Source: JBLHOS01 sp047623825 (GTDB lineage: Bacteria > Pseudomonadota > Alphaproteobacteria > Rhodobacterales > Rhodobacteraceae). From it: a stretch of DNA of 64,000 nt. Position 1 is the first letter of the stretch; every line of letters begins with the position of its first letter. The notes beneath the pieces were generated by a model. The model did not search any database and was not told the DNA's origin. It was given only the letters and a program-made list of their open reading frames with translations. The translations under genes were made by a program, and so were the position numbers. Positions 37,085 through 47,233 of the stretch are shown here, in pieces. The stretch lies in contig JBLHOS010000001.1 in NCBI GenBank assembly GCA_047623825.1, positions 62,001 to 126,000 on the forward strand. Direction: 5' to 3'.

Positions 37085-37612
37085 TCAGGGCTGGATCGAC
37101 GACAGGAACCTACTGGACATATACCCGACATGTCCAGTTTCAAGCACGCGGATTTGAACCCAGCCGTTGGCCAAGATCTCGATCTTCTCGGCCGCAATGC
37201 CACGGTTCAGGGCAGTGATGACCGGGTTGCCAGTGGACGGCCCTGCACGCAGGTTCACACTGGTGCCAGTGACATAAAGTAGCTCGTCCCCGTCGGATGC
37301 GGCAACCACAGGTGTGCGGATAAAGTTAGCGTCAGCCGGGGCGTCGAAACTGGCCACGTTCAGCAGCCCCGGCGCATAGCGCGCAGGTGGGATGACGGCG
37401 CTGACTGGGACATCATCACTCAGCGCGATCAGGCCATCAGAGGGGCCAAACCCGGCACGAGTCGTTGAAGCCCCCATCGCGTCATCACCCAAGGTTACGA
37501 CATCATTAAAATTGATCGACGGTGCGCGTGCTGTGTCAGCGCCGGGACCATCAGTTAATAGAATCATGCCTACGTAGAGTGTGGCGCAAAGAATAAGTGA
37601 CAGACGGATCAT
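37085..37612 (-). CDS. exported SH3-domain protein
   Basis: A 175-residue protein with an N-terminal hydrophobic segment (LSLILCATLYVGMILL) that serves as signal or anchor, a low-complexity middle and a C-terminal bacterial SH3 domain: LYVTGTSVNLRAGPSTGNPVITAL, GIAAEKIEILANGWVQIRV, GHVGYMSSRFL. Such domains usually bind cell-wall components. It is divergent from parC. Confidence 0.82.
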   Translation of the reverse strand: MIRLSLILCATLYVGMILLTDGPGADTARAPSINFNDVVTLGDDAMGASTTRAGFGPSDGLIALSDDVPVSAVIPPARYAPGLLNVASFDAPADANFIRTPVVAASDGDELLYVTGTSVNLRAGPSTGNPVITALNRGIAAEKIEILANGWVQIRVLETGHVGYMSSRFLSSIQP

Positions 37613-37760
37613 GGCAGTAATCCCCCGAAAATGATTAAAATAAAGAATTCACATTTAACTGATTGTAGGCCTCGCATTCGATTCGGGCACGGGGAAAAAT
37701 CGCGCTTGGATGTCTTTTGGACGCTTTACCGTCCCAAGTCCTTTGCGTATCACCACCGCA

Positions 37761-40091
37761 ATGACCCAGCAGAATGACAAATCAGACCCACAAGAGGTTT
37801 CAGAACCGCTGCGTCGCGCAATTGCGTCGCGGTACCTTCAGTATGCGCTTAGCACGATTATGCATCGCGCCCTGCCGGATGCCCGCGACGGGCTAAAACC
37901 TGTTCACCGTCGCATCCTTTTTGCGATGCGAGAACTGCGGCTTGCGTCCAATGGCGGGTTTCGGAAATCGGCCAAGATCAGCGGCGATGTGATGGGCAAT
38001 TACCACCCCCACGGCGACACCGCGATCTATGATGCGATGGCGCGTCTGGCGCAGGATTTCACCATTCGCTATCCGCTGGTCGACGGGCAGGGTAATTTCG
38101 GCAACATCGATGGCGATAATCCCGCGGCATCCCGGTATACTGAGGCGCGAATGACCGCCGTTGCTGAAGCGTTGTTGGAGGGTTTGTCCGAAAACGCTGT
38201 CAATTTCCGCGATAATTACGACGGTACACTGACTGAGCCAGAGGTTTTGCCAGCAGCGTTTCCAAATTTGTTGGCCAATGGTTCTAGCGGGATTGCTGTT
38301 GGCATGGCGACGAACATCCCCCCGCATAATCTGGATGAGTTGATCACCGCCTGTCTGCATCTGATCAAGATACCCGGCGCGCGCGATGAAACCCTAGTTG
38401 ATATGATCCCGGGGCCGGATTTTCCGACTGGGGGCGTTATCGTAGAGCCGAAGGAAAATATTCTTGAGGCTTACCGGACCGGCCGCGGCGCGTTTCGGTT
38501 GCGCTGTAAGTGGGAACTGGAAGACTTGGGTCGCGGTGGATGGCAAATCATCGTCACCGAGATCCCGTATCAGGTCGCCAAATCCAAACTGATCGAAAAG
38601 ATTGCTGAGCTGATCCAGATCAAGAAGATCCCGATCTTGGCTGATGTACGGGACGAAAGTGCCGATGACATCCGCATCGTTTTGGAGCCGCGTACCAAGA
38701 ACGTTGATCCAGAATTGATGATGGGCATGCTTTATCGCAATTCAGATCTTGAGGTTCGGTTCTCACTTAACATGAACGTGCTGATTGATGGACGCACGCC
38801 CAAGGTCTGCTCACTCAAAGAGGTACTGCGGGCGTTCCTTGATCACCGCCGCGAGGTTCTGATCCGCCGGTCAACGCACCGCATGGAGAAGATCGATCAC
38901 CGACTAGAGGTGCTCGAAGGGTTCATCATTGCGTTCTTGAACCTTGACCGGGTGATCGACATCATCCGCTATGACAGTGATCCCAAGGTTGCTCTGATGC
39001 GCGAAAACTGGGGTCTGACCCATGTCCGCGCCATGTCTGAGGCTGATTACGTCACGCCGGGCCGGGGTGATGGTGAGCTGAGCGATGTTCAGGCCGAGGC
39101 CATTTTGAACATGCGCCTGCGGTCGTTGCGCCGACTTGAGGAAATTGAACTGCTGCGCGAACAGAGTGCCCTGATGGAGGAGCGCGCTTTGCTTGAGGAT
39201 CTGCTGGAAAACGAAGAGATCCAGTGGGCTAAAATCTCGGATGAGTTGCGTGAAATCCGCAAGCAATTTGGCAAGAACTCTCCCAATGGGGCGCGCCGCA
39301 CCGTCTTTGCTATCGCCGGTGAGGTCGAAGACGTTCCGCTGGAGGCGATGATTGAGCGCGAACCAATTACGGTGGTCTGCTCAAAAATGGGTTGGATTCG
39401 CGCCATGAAGGGCCACGTCGCCCTGGACGGGCCGATCAAATTCAAGGACGGCGACGAAAGTCGCTTTGTTTTTCATGCTGAAACGACAGATAAGCTGCTC
39501 ATTTTTGGAAACAATGGCCGCTTTTATACGATTTCTGCCACAAATTTGCCCGGAGGCCGTGGAATGGGTGAGCCTGTCCGCTTGATTGTGGACGTGCCTA
39601 ATGAGGTTGAAATCGTGGACCTGTTTATCCATCGCCCAGATCGCAAACTATTGTTGGCCTCATCGGCCGGCGACGGGTTTGTTGTGCCTGAGGCTGATGT
39701 GGTGGCGCAGACCCGATCCGGTAAGCAGGTGTTGAATGTACGTGGGGACGTAAAGGCGAAAGTCTGCATCCCCGTAGCCGCAAATGATGATCACGTTGCC
39801 TGTGTTGGTGACAATCGCAAAGTCATCGTGTTTTCTTTGTCTGAGATGCCCGAAATGGGCCGTGGCAAAGGGGTGCGTCTGCAAAAATACAAAGATGGGG
39901 GTCTGTCAGACGCCCGCACCTTCGTTCTGTCTGGCGGGCTTAGCTGGAGTGATCCTGCTGGCCGGACCCGGACAGAATCCGATTTGACCGAATGGACGGG
40001 CAAGCGCGCAGGGACAGGCCGAATGGCTCCGCGCGGTTTTCCTCGGGATAATCGGTTTACGAAGGTGATACATGAGCGTTCTCAAGACTGA
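37761..40091 (+). CDS. parC: DNA topoisomerase IV subunit A
   Basis: Breaks and rejoins DNA to separate daughter chromosomes; works with ParE (not in this window). In 776 residues the catalytic Tyr126 is in AASRYTEARM, and the quinolone-interacting region reads YHPHGDTAIYDAM, with Thr87 where E. coli ParC has Ser80. I see no GyrA-box in the C-terminal beta-propeller, which favours ParC over GyrA. ATG 37761 was preferred to an in-frame ATG at 37710 by similarity of the N terminus; neither has a strong ribosome-binding site. Confidence 0.93.
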   Translation: MTQQNDKSDPQEVSEPLRRAIASRYLQYALSTIMHRALPDARDGLKPVHRRILFAMRELRLASNGGFRKSAKISGDVMGNYHPHGDTAIYDAMARLAQDFTIRYPLVDGQGNFGNIDGDNPAASRYTEARMTAVAEALLEGLSENAVNFRDNYDGTLTEPEVLPAAFPNLLANGSSGIAVGMATNIPPHNLDELITACLHLIKIPGARDETLVDMIPGPDFPTGGVIVEPKENILEAYRTGRGAFRLRCKWELEDLGRGGWQIIVTEIPYQVAKSKLIEKIAELIQIKKIPILADVRDESADDIRIVLEPRTKNVDPELMMGMLYRNSDLEVRFSLNMNVLIDGRTPKVCSLKEVLRAFLDHRREVLIRRSTHRMEKIDHRLEVLEGFIIAFLNLDRVIDIIRYDSDPKVALMRENWGLTHVRAMSEADYVTPGRGDGELSDVQAEAILNMRLRSLRRLEEIELLREQSALMEERALLEDLLENEEIQWAKISDELREIRKQFGKNSPNGARRTVFAIAGEVEDVPLEAMIEREPITVVCSKMGWIRAMKGHVALDGPIKFKDGDESRFVFHAETTDKLLIFGNNGRFYTISATNLPGGRGMGEPVRLIVDVPNEVEIVDLFIHRPDRKLLLASSAGDGFVVPEADVVAQTRSGKQVLNVRGDVKAKVCIPVAANDDHVACVGDNRKVIVFSLSEMPEMGRGKGVRLQKYKDGGLSDARTFVLSGGLSWSDPAGRTRTESDLTEWTGKRAGTGRMAPRGFPRDNRFTKVIHERSQD

Positions 40092-41253
40092 ATTTTCCGG
40101 CGATCGCAGTGATCTATTTCAGCTGGCGTTGAAGACGGGTGTGCTGACGGTCCTTACCTTCGGACTTTACCGGTTCTGGCAGACTACGCGGGTGCGCCGG
40201 TGGTATTGGTCTTCGGTGCGGCCCGGAAACAGCCCAATGGAATATACCGGCAGCCCGCTTGAGATGCTAATGGGCTTCTTTTTTGCCGTAATCGTGCTGG
40301 CCATCTATCTCACAATTTTCAATATTGGCTATATGTTTGGCCTGACCCAATTGATGCAGGTCAGCCCAGAGGCCTTATTTTACGGTTTCATCGCCACCCC
40401 AGTGGCCTTGATCCCGCTGTATTTTGTCGCGCAATACCGCTCGCGTCGGTACCTTTTGGCCCGCACCCGCTGGCGCGGTATCCGCATGGCGATGGAGCCG
40501 GGCGCTTGGGGGTATGCGTGGCGTGCTTGCATGTATTGGACGCTGACAATCATGACGCTTGGCTTGCTGTGGCCCTTGATGACCTTTCAGTTGGAGAAAT
40601 ACCTGACTGACCGTACTTGGTTCGGCAACGCCCGCTTTACGCAGTTTGGCCATTTCGGACGCCTTTATGGCCCGATCATCCCGTTCCTTTTGGGGGTCTA
40701 TGGTACGATCGCATTAGTCGTTTATGCCGTTATGTCGAACGAGCTGACATTCTTTTGGTATGTTCCTATGACAGTCATTTTGGCGGGGCTGGGCGCCGCA
40801 TATTACCGCGTCAGCACAACCCGGCTCATGGCTGGGCTCAAGCTTTTGGGTGACGGGTTGGAGTTCGACATCCACCCAAGTACCCGCAAATTGCTTCGTA
40901 TTCAGATCATGGGCAATCTGCTGTCAGGATTTCTGGTCAGTCTGGTCTCCCCGGTCATTCTGGGCCTTGTATTGGGCGCCTTGTTTGCCTTGGGCCTGAT
41001 TACCAAAGAGACCATCTTTTCGATGCCAGTGAATCTGTCGATCTTTGTCTCGGCCATCACGTCACTGTTTATCTTTGTTCTTCTTGGGGCCTTTCGGCAG
41101 GTTTTTGTGACCTACCCAATGGTACGCCACTTTGCCGAAACCCTCGAAATCTTTGAACCCTCCTTACTGTCTGGGATCCGGCAACGCCGGGCTGATAACG
41201 GTGCGGATGGTGGTGGATTTGCAGAAGCCCTGGATGTGGGAGCGGCATTCTAA
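40072..41253 (+). CDS. YjgN/DUF898 family membrane protein
   Basis: A 393-residue membrane protein matching YjgN/DUF898. The N terminus shows the repeated family pattern: FQLALKTGVLTVLTFGLYRFWQTTRVRRW, then a second copy around YWTLTIMTLGLLWPLMTFQLEKYLTDRTWFGNARF. Function is unknown. It begins inside parC (20-base overlap) and its stop shares one base with the next ATG, so it is closely coupled with the M48 peptidase. Confidence 0.87.
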   Translation: MSVLKTEFSGDRSDLFQLALKTGVLTVLTFGLYRFWQTTRVRRWYWSSVRPGNSPMEYTGSPLEMLMGFFFAVIVLAIYLTIFNIGYMFGLTQLMQVSPEALFYGFIATPVALIPLYFVAQYRSRRYLLARTRWRGIRMAMEPGAWGYAWRACMYWTLTIMTLGLLWPLMTFQLEKYLTDRTWFGNARFTQFGHFGRLYGPIIPFLLGVYGTIALVVYAVMSNELTFFWYVPMTVILAGLGAAYYRVSTTRLMAGLKLLGDGLEFDIHPSTRKLLRIQIMGNLLSGFLVSLVSPVILGLVLGALFALGLITKETIFSMPVNLSIFVSAITSLFIFVLLGAFRQVFVTYPMVRHFAETLEIFEPSLLSGIRQRRADNGADGGGFAEALDVGAAF

Positions 41254-42386
41254 TGGATCAAGTTCAAAGAAAACCTGGTTTCGCTGCCAGCCTGGCCCTA
41301 ACCTATGTTGATCTGTTGGACGGGATCTCACCCCGCCACCAACACGTTAGCCTACGGCTTCGGGGTGAAGGTCGCCATATTGAGTTGGAGCTTCGCAACA
41401 CTGACACCAATGTGGCTGACTATTGGCGCCTCGCGAACATGCGCCGGATCGTAGATCAGGCCAGCCAAGACGTGCTGATCTTTGCCCGTAGTGATAATGA
41501 TAACGCCCGTATCATCGTGCGAGAGCCCGAAGCTGTGCGTGCCATTCTGCGCGCCGCCCCGAACATGACGACCATCCGCGGCCCACACGGACTGGTCCCC
41601 CGTGTCCTTGGTATGGGTGTGCTTGCATTTAGCTGTGTGATGGCAATCCTGTTTGTGATCATGCCGATGATGGCGGAACGTATGGCACAGATTATCCCAA
41701 CTGAGCTGGAGGCCAGTCTTGGCCAATTGACCTATCAGTCGATTTATGGATCTGAAGCCCGGCAGTGTGAAAATCCTGATGGGATAGCCGCTTTGGCGCA
41801 GCTTGAAGATCTGATGACCCAAGGCCTCGTGCATCCATACACCCTTGATATTCGTGTCGTCGATGATCCGATGCCGAACGCGTTTGCCTTGGCTGGCGGG
41901 ACGATTGTGTTTCATCGCGGCATTCTTGATTTGGCAGAGTCGCCTGATGAGATCGCGGCAGTTCTGGCCCATGAGGTGTCTCATGTGGTCAATCGCGACG
42001 TTACACGCGGCACGTTGTTGGCGGTTGGCACCACCGGCATTGTCGGGCTTTTGATCGGGGACACAGCAGGCGGAACATCTGCCACGATCCTGACCACACG
42101 ACTTCTGCAATCCTCAAAAACGCGCGAGGCCGAAGCGATCGCGGACGCTTTTGCATATGACCGGATGGTCGCGGCGGGTTTGCCGACTTCGGCCCTCGCA
42201 GATCTTTTTGAACGGATGTCGGCAGGCGCTGCAATTGATCCGGGTTTGCTGCAATACCTCAGCTCGCACCCACGTATTACAGACCGGATTGAGCACGCCA
42301 ATCAAGTGGCTGAGGCGAACCCAGCCACCGCCCGCCAATCGCTTGACCCTGTGCAATGGGCTGCTCTGCAGAACATCTGTAGCTAA
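41253..42386 (+). CDS. M48-family zinc metallopeptidase
   Basis: A 377-residue membrane-anchored peptidase. A hydrophobic segment near residues 120-141 is followed by the M48 domain: NAFALAGGTIVFHRGIL, zinc motif HEVSH, and the third ligand region KTREAEAIADAFAYDRM. The LSSHPRITDRIEHA motif closes the domain. Relatives (Oma1, BepA) handle quality control of membrane or outer-membrane proteins. Pairing with a DUF898 protein is common and suggests joint action; that is inference. Confidence 0.9.
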   Translation: MDQVQRKPGFAASLALTYVDLLDGISPRHQHVSLRLRGEGRHIELELRNTDTNVADYWRLANMRRIVDQASQDVLIFARSDNDNARIIVREPEAVRAILRAAPNMTTIRGPHGLVPRVLGMGVLAFSCVMAILFVIMPMMAERMAQIIPTELEASLGQLTYQSIYGSEARQCENPDGIAALAQLEDLMTQGLVHPYTLDIRVVDDPMPNAFALAGGTIVFHRGILDLAESPDEIAAVLAHEVSHVVNRDVTRGTLLAVGTTGIVGLLIGDTAGGTSATILTTRLLQSSKTREAEAIADAFAYDRMVAAGLPTSALADLFERMSAGAAIDPGLLQYLSSHPRITDRIEHANQVAEANPATARQSLDPVQWAALQNICS

Positions 42387-42475
42387 TGGCAAGGTTAATG
42401 CAGCTGACAACCTGATTGATTGCACGCCCCTACGCGCTGCGTTATCGAGCTATGACAGCTTTGGGAGAGACCTTT

Positions 42476-43144
42476 ATGCGTTCAATTAGCCGGTTACTGG
42501 CCGCCAGCGCCGTGTTGCTTTTGGGGGCCTGCTCTTTGCCCGCTACCGACCCGTTCGAGGGGGATCTGCCTTCAATGGGTGATTTTCGCCTTGCGTATAA
42601 TATTGTGGTAGCCGAAAATTTGCAGCAGGTCCCGCCCTCACGGAGAGCCACGCCCGAGGAATGGGTTGAGGTGATGACTGCTGAGATTGACCGCCGGTTT
42701 GGGGCGTATGAGGGTGACCGGCTTTATCATATCGCAATCAACATTGACGGCTATTCGTTGGCGCTTCCCGGCATTCCAGTAGTGTTGAACCCCCGCTCGG
42801 TCCTCGTGATCAGTGCCAATGTCTGGGATGATGCACTTGGTGGGAAACTGCATGATGAGCCTCGGCAGATGACCGTATTTGAGGGCGTCTCGGCCCAGTC
42901 ATTTATTGGATCGGGTCTGACCCAGAACCGTGAACAGCAGATGCAGATTCTAGCGCGCAACGCCGCACTTCGAGTTCAATTGTGGATGTTGGAGAACCCT
43001 GAATGGTTCTCAATCGATGAGGCAGAGGCCAGTGAAGCGGCTGCTGCATTGGCCGCATCGCTAGAGGTGGCAGAAAGTGGTGCAGCTGTTGGTCCGACAG
43101 ATGACCCGGTTGCGGTGGTTGAAGCTGACCCCATCACCAACTAG
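42476..43144 (+). CDS. lipoprotein of unknown function
   Basis: A 222-residue protein with a clear lipoprotein signal: MRSISRLLAASAVLLLGAC, lipid-modified Cys19. The mature part has no motif I know. It includes a region rich in basic pairs (PSRRATPEEWVEVMTAEIDRRF) and an alanine/acidic, probably unstructured tail. ATG 42476 is preceded by GGGAGAGACC. It lies after the M48 gene, pointing to the envelope. Confidence 0.78.
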   Translation: MRSISRLLAASAVLLLGACSLPATDPFEGDLPSMGDFRLAYNIVVAENLQQVPPSRRATPEEWVEVMTAEIDRRFGAYEGDRLYHIAINIDGYSLALPGIPVVLNPRSVLVISANVWDDALGGKLHDEPRQMTVFEGVSAQSFIGSGLTQNREQQMQILARNAALRVQLWMLENPEWFSIDEAEASEAAAALAASLEVAESGAAVGPTDDPVAVVEADPITN

Positions 43145-43178
43145 ATCACGGGCTTAAGCAAGACATCTGATGTGAATC

Positions 43179-43207
43179 ACGCATTGATTCTTCTTTAATC
43201 AATGCGT
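43179..43207. promoter_or_regulatory. 11-base perfect inverted repeat upstream of tuf
   Basis: ACGCATTGATT (43179-43189) and AATCAATGCGT (43197-43207) are perfect complements round a CTTCTTT loop. There is no T-run, so it is not a standard terminator. It lies 62 bases before the tuf start and 35 after the lipoprotein stop, and could end the upstream message or bind a regulator of tuf. Confidence 0.5.
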
Positions 43208-43269
43208 ACCGAGCGCGCGATGTTGCAACGGGCCACGTCAGGCCCCCTAGATTATAAGGCGCCAAGAAT

Positions 43270-44445
43270 ATGGCAAAGGCAAAGTTTGAGCGTAGCAAAC
43301 CGCACGTAAATATCGGCACGATTGGCCACGTTGACCACGGCAAGACGACGTTGACGGCGGCGATCACGAAGCAGTTCGGCGATTTTCAGAGCTACGATTC
43401 GATCGACAGCGCTCCGGAAGAGCGTGCGCGTGGGATTACGATCTCTACGGCGCATGTTGAGTATGAGACGGAAGCCCGTCACTACGCACATGTCGACTGC
43501 CCCGGGCACGCCGACTATGTGAAGAACATGATCACCGGTGCCGCCCAGATGGACGGCGCGATCCTGGTTGTGAACGCTGCTGACGGCCCGATGCCGCAAA
43601 CGCGTGAGCACATCCTTTTGGGTCGTCAGGTGGGCATTCCTTATATGGTTGTCTACATGAACAAGGTCGATCAGGTTGACGATGATGAGCTGCTTGAGCT
43701 GGTTGAGATGGAAATCCGCGAGCTTTTGTCGAAGTACGACTACCCTGGCGATGACATCCCTGTAATTCCTGGTTCGGCTCTGGCTGCACTCGAAGGCCGC
43801 GACCCTGAAATCGGTGAGCAATCCATTGCGAAACTGATGGCCGCAGTTGATGAGTATATCCCGACACCGACCCGCGCGATCGACCAGCCATTCTTGATGC
43901 CGGTTGAGGACGTGTTCTCGATTTCTGGTCGGGGCACTGTTGCCACGGGCCGGATTGAGCGTGGTATTGTCACGGTTGGCGAAGAGATCGAAATCGTGGG
44001 TATCCGCGACACTCGCAAAACGACGTGCACGGGCGTGGAAATGTTCCGCAAACTGCTTGATCGTGGGGAAGCGGGCGACAATGTCGGTCTGCTGCTTCGC
44101 GGCGTTGATCGTGAAGGCATCATCCGGGGCCAGGTTCTTTGTAAGCCTGCGTCGGTCAAGCCGCACACAAAGTTTGAGGCTGAGGCCTACATTCTGACCA
44201 AAGATGAGGGTGGCCGTCACACGCCGTTCTTTGCGAACTATCGTCCACAGTTCTACTTCCGCACGACGGATGTCACCGGTACGGTTCAGCTGCCTGAGGG
44301 TACTGAAATGGTTATGCCTGGCGACAACCTAAAGTTCGAAGTTGCGCTGATTGCGCCGATCGCCATGGAAGACGGTCTGCGCTTTGCGATCCGCGAAGGC
44401 GGCCGTACCGTCGGTGCCGGTGTCGTCTCTAAAATTATCGAGTAA
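43270..44445 (+). CDS. tuf: translation elongation factor EF-Tu
   Basis: GTPase that delivers aminoacyl-tRNA to the ribosome; 391 residues. G motifs are [22 protein letters not shown] (switch I), [22 protein letters not shown] and NKVDQVDD; domains 2 and 3 follow with [17 protein letters not shown] and the C-terminal [13 protein letters not shown]. Proteobacteria often carry a second copy after fusA, which would lie beyond this window. A strong terminator follows. Confidence 0.98.
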   Translation: MAKAKFERSKPHVNIGTIGHVDHGKTTLTAAITKQFGDFQSYDSIDSAPEERARGITISTAHVEYETEARHYAHVDCPGHADYVKNMITGAAQMDGAILVVNAADGPMPQTREHILLGRQVGIPYMVVYMNKVDQVDDDELLELVEMEIRELLSKYDYPGDDIPVIPGSALAALEGRDPEIGEQSIAKLMAAVDEYIPTPTRAIDQPFLMPVEDVFSISGRGTVATGRIERGIVTVGEEIEIVGIRDTRKTTCTGVEMFRKLLDRGEAGDNVGLLLRGVDREGIIRGQVLCKPASVKPHTKFEAEAYILTKDEGGRHTPFFANYRPQFYFRTTDVTGTVQLPEGTEMVMPGDNLKFEVALIAPIAMEDGLRFAIREGGRTVGAGVVSKIIE

Positions 44446-44470
44446 TCTTTCTGAGATTTCTGCATAACCA

Positions 44471-44502
44471 AGGGCCGCTGATGAATTCAGCGGCCCTTTT
44501 TA
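44471..44502 (+). terminator. intrinsic terminator of tuf
   Basis: GGGCCGCTGA (44472-44481) pairs with TCAGCGGCCC (44487-44496) around TGAAT, followed by TTTTT. A perfect 10-base stem, 26 bases after the tuf stop. Confidence 0.93.
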
Positions 44503-44519
44503 TGAAAATCTGGTGCGGA

Positions 44520-45245
44520 TCACAGTTGTGGGCGGCTATGCCCGGCCATCTTGTCAGCCTCAAACGTTACTTCATCAATGAACTTGCCAAGTTGTACGGC
44601 CAGATCTTCGGCGTCCTGATCTAAGATTTTGCGCGGTACCGATTGGTCCCACCGCCGCCAAATCATCGCGCCGCGATTGAACGGCAGTGGAAACATTTGG
44701 TGATCCCAAGTCGGCCATGCCCAATAGCGCCGGACCGAATAGGCGTAGACGAAAACCGGCTTTTGCGCCGATCGGGCCCAGACGATCGGGGTCAGTTTGC
44801 AGGTGCGCGGAGGCCCGCGCGGCCCGTCCGCCGCGATCCCAGCTGATCCACCTTTGCGCAGATTTTGCAGAACGGTCCGGGTCGCGGCAAAGTTGCCTGC
44901 GTTCTTTTCCATTGGAATCGTCTCAAAGCCGAACATTTGTTGTACATGGCCCAGAAACCGCCCGGCGCGTGCAGGCGACGTCAGGCTGCAAAACGGGCCT
45001 TTGGAGACATCGAAGACATAAGGCGACAGCATCAGACGTTGATGCCAAAGCACGATAATCACAGGCTCATCCGCGTCCAGACAGGCCTGAATTTCGTCCC
45101 AGCCATCCTGTTGGATCCGCGATGTACGCCAGACAAGCCGAATATAGGTGGCAAAAATCCAAGCGATGCCCCGGTTGGCCGCCGGGCTATCGGCAAAGCG
45201 CTGGCGCGGTGTGCGTCGCTGTTCTGTCGGTGCCTTGGCAGCCAT
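44520..45245 (-). CDS. DUF374 lysophospholipid acyltransferase family protein
   Basis: A 241-residue acyltransferase-like protein of the DUF374 type. Features seen: an N-terminal hydrophobic region (IAWIFATYIRLVW), the catalytic-type HQRLMLSP motif (LWHQRLML), SPARAGRFLGHV, and AADGPRGPPRTCKLTPIVWARSA, the family signature. It probably modifies lipid A or a phospholipid; the substrate is inference. ATG 45245 with GAGGA upstream is preferred to a start nine codons earlier. Confidence 0.85.
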   Translation of the reverse strand: MAAKAPTEQRRTPRQRFADSPAANRGIAWIFATYIRLVWRTSRIQQDGWDEIQACLDADEPVIIVLWHQRLMLSPYVFDVSKGPFCSLTSPARAGRFLGHVQQMFGFETIPMEKNAGNFAATRTVLQNLRKGGSAGIAADGPRGPPRTCKLTPIVWARSAQKPVFVYAYSVRRYWAWPTWDHQMFPLPFNRGAMIWRRWDQSVPRKILDQDAEDLAVQLGKFIDEVTFEADKMAGHSRPQL

Positions 45246-45444
45246 TTTGGTGTCCTCAACACGCGCGGACAACGCGCGTAATTATCCGAAATTGCAGGGC
45301 GTGCTTGCCAGCGCACATGACGTATTTGAATTGCGCACAGGCAACAAGGCATCGCCTCGTGACCTTTTGTTCGGTGGACGGTAGCATACAAATATCGACC
45401 GCCCTAGAGATGGCGGTCCCCTATCGCAAAAGGACCAAATTCAA

Positions 45445-46860
45445 ATGACTCCCACCGCAGAAATTGGTCTGATTGGCCTTGGCACGATGGGCCAAAATCT
45501 AGCACTGAATATCGCTGACAATGGATTTCAGATCGCGGTCTATAACCGGACCACGGCCACCACGACTGCGTTTGTGGAGCAGGCAGGCGCGCTGGCCGCA
45601 AAGTTGATCCCAACCGAAACGCTAGAGGGGTTCGTCGCGAACCTTAGTCACCCACGCAAGATTATCTTGATGGTGCCTGCGGGTGCGCCAGTTGATGCCC
45701 AGATTGAGGCGCTGCGGCCTCTTTTGGCTCCTGGCGATCTAATCATTGATGGCGGTAATTCCGATTGGCATGATACCAACCGCCGGGCCGCTACCGCCGC
45801 CCCGTTGAATTTTCTGGGTCTGGGCGTTTCTGGCGGATCTGAGGGCGCGCGCTACGGCCCCTCGATGATGGCAGGTGGACCAGTCGCCGCCTATGATGCG
45901 GTTGCCCCGATCCTGCGCGCGATTGCAGCGGATTATCACGGTACGCCGTGTGTTGCCCATCTGGGTCCCGATGGTGCGGGCCATTACGTGAAGATGATCC
46001 ATAACGGTATTGAATACGCCGATATGCAGATGATTGCTGAGGTTTACGGAGTTATGCGCGACGGCATGGGCCTGCAGGCGCCTGATATGGCTCCGATCTT
46101 TGCGCGCTGGAATGACGGCACGTTGCAATCCTACCTGATTGAGATCACGGCCAAGATCGCGCGATCTGTTGATGTTGAAACTGGCGCGCCAGTTTTGGAT
46201 GTGATCAAGGACAGCGCGGGCCAAAAAGGTACCGGTCGTTGGACCGTGATCGAGGCGCATGAACGCGCCACACCGATCCCCGCGATTGAGGCTGCGGTTG
46301 TTGCCCGGATCTTATCCAGCCAGTTTGACGCGCGCGCTGCCGGGCAAGATTTGTTCGGCCCGGCGCCAACCGCCCTGACCACGGGCGCATTGTCTGAGGG
46401 TGTGCTGGAGCAGGCCCTGATCGCAGGTAAGATCATCGCGTATACTCAAGGCTTCAATTTGCTGGTTCAGGCCAGTGCCGAGGAGGGGTGGAACCTGGCC
46501 TTGCCGCAGGTCGCCGAGATTTGGCGCGAAGGCTGCATTATCCGCTCAGCCATGCTCAACGATATGGCTGCAGCCTTGGCTGATGCGCCGACTCGGCCAC
46601 TAATCATGGCACCACATTTTGCCGATCTGATGCGGGCGTGCCTGCCGGCGTTGCGCCAAACAGTCTCGGTTGGGGCGGCCCATGGCCTAACGATGCCTGC
46701 CCTTGCCTCGGCGCTGGCGTATGTCGACACTATGCGCACTGCGCGCGGCACCGCCAACATGCTACAGGCACAGCGCGATTTCTTTGGTGCGCACGGGTTT
46801 GAGCGGTTGGACCGCCCCGGCGAAACCGGGCATCACGGGCCCTGGGGGGATGGCCGCTAG
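45445..46860 (+). CDS. gnd: 6-phosphogluconate dehydrogenase (decarboxylating)
   Basis: Oxidises 6-phosphogluconate to ribulose 5-phosphate with release of CO2 and NADPH. The 471-residue protein has GLIGLGTMGQNLALN at the start, the NADP-contacting YNRT, GVSGGSEGARYGPSMMAGG, and the signature IKDSAGQKGTGRW with the catalytic Lys in VKMIHNGIEYADMQ. AAGGA lies upstream of the ATG. It sits between tuf and tRNA-Trp, where many proteobacteria have nothing. Confidence 0.96.
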   Translation: MTPTAEIGLIGLGTMGQNLALNIADNGFQIAVYNRTTATTTAFVEQAGALAAKLIPTETLEGFVANLSHPRKIILMVPAGAPVDAQIEALRPLLAPGDLIIDGGNSDWHDTNRRAATAAPLNFLGLGVSGGSEGARYGPSMMAGGPVAAYDAVAPILRAIAADYHGTPCVAHLGPDGAGHYVKMIHNGIEYADMQMIAEVYGVMRDGMGLQAPDMAPIFARWNDGTLQSYLIEITAKIARSVDVETGAPVLDVIKDSAGQKGTGRWTVIEAHERATPIPAIEAAVVARILSSQFDARAAGQDLFGPAPTALTTGALSEGVLEQALIAGKIIAYTQGFNLLVQASAEEGWNLALPQVAEIWREGCIIRSAMLNDMAAALADAPTRPLIMAPHFADLMRACLPALRQTVSVGAAHGLTMPALASALAYVDTMRTARGTANMLQAQRDFFGAHGFERLDRPGETGHHGPWGDGR

Positions 46861-47104
46861 CGTATTTTGCGCTCTGACAAACAGAAATACGCGTCGGTAG
46901 TGGCCGGGGCACCGACATAGTGAGCGCGGACAAGGGCTAGGCGTATCTCTCCGCAAATTCCAGTGGTCCCAGACTGTTGCTGCGCGGGCCAGTGCTGCGC
47001 AATTGCGTAGTGACTGGGATGCGAAGCCGAACCTTGTCGGCCAGCGCCAGACCTGTGGCAGGTAGGCTTAACGCCAGGGCCAGCCCGAGGATGGCGGGTT
47101 TCAT
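46857..47104 (-). pseudogene. decayed paralogue of the small secreted protein at 47451
   Basis: From ATG 47104 (AAGGAAC upstream) a signal peptide MKPAILGLALALSLPATGLALA leads into LRIPVTTQLRSTGPR and stops at 46937. That segment aligns with LRIQVAQQLSEFGFR of the gene at 47451-47777. In another frame of the same strand the sequence continues EIRLALVRAHYVGAPATTDAYFC, which matches EVRVILSNNGYVCDPATTEPYFC of the same protein at 12 of 23 positions, ending at a TAG at 46857-46859. I conclude a paralogue that lost its middle and its frame. A functional 55-residue product from 46937-47104 is not excluded. Confidence 0.65.
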
Positions 47105-47233
47105 GACATGTTCCTTTGGTCTTTGCAGACAGATGGATGTGGCCAACACGTTGACCAATTGCTAATTCGCAACTGCGGCCCTTCGGATTGATCTTGCATC
47201 GCTGCCGGTGCCCCGCTAGATGATGCTCGGCCT

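Noticed and set aside
43252..44220. 322-codon minus-strand frame over tuf
   Set aside because: Antisense shadow of EF-Tu with the same cause; no ribosome-binding site and no protein-like domain.
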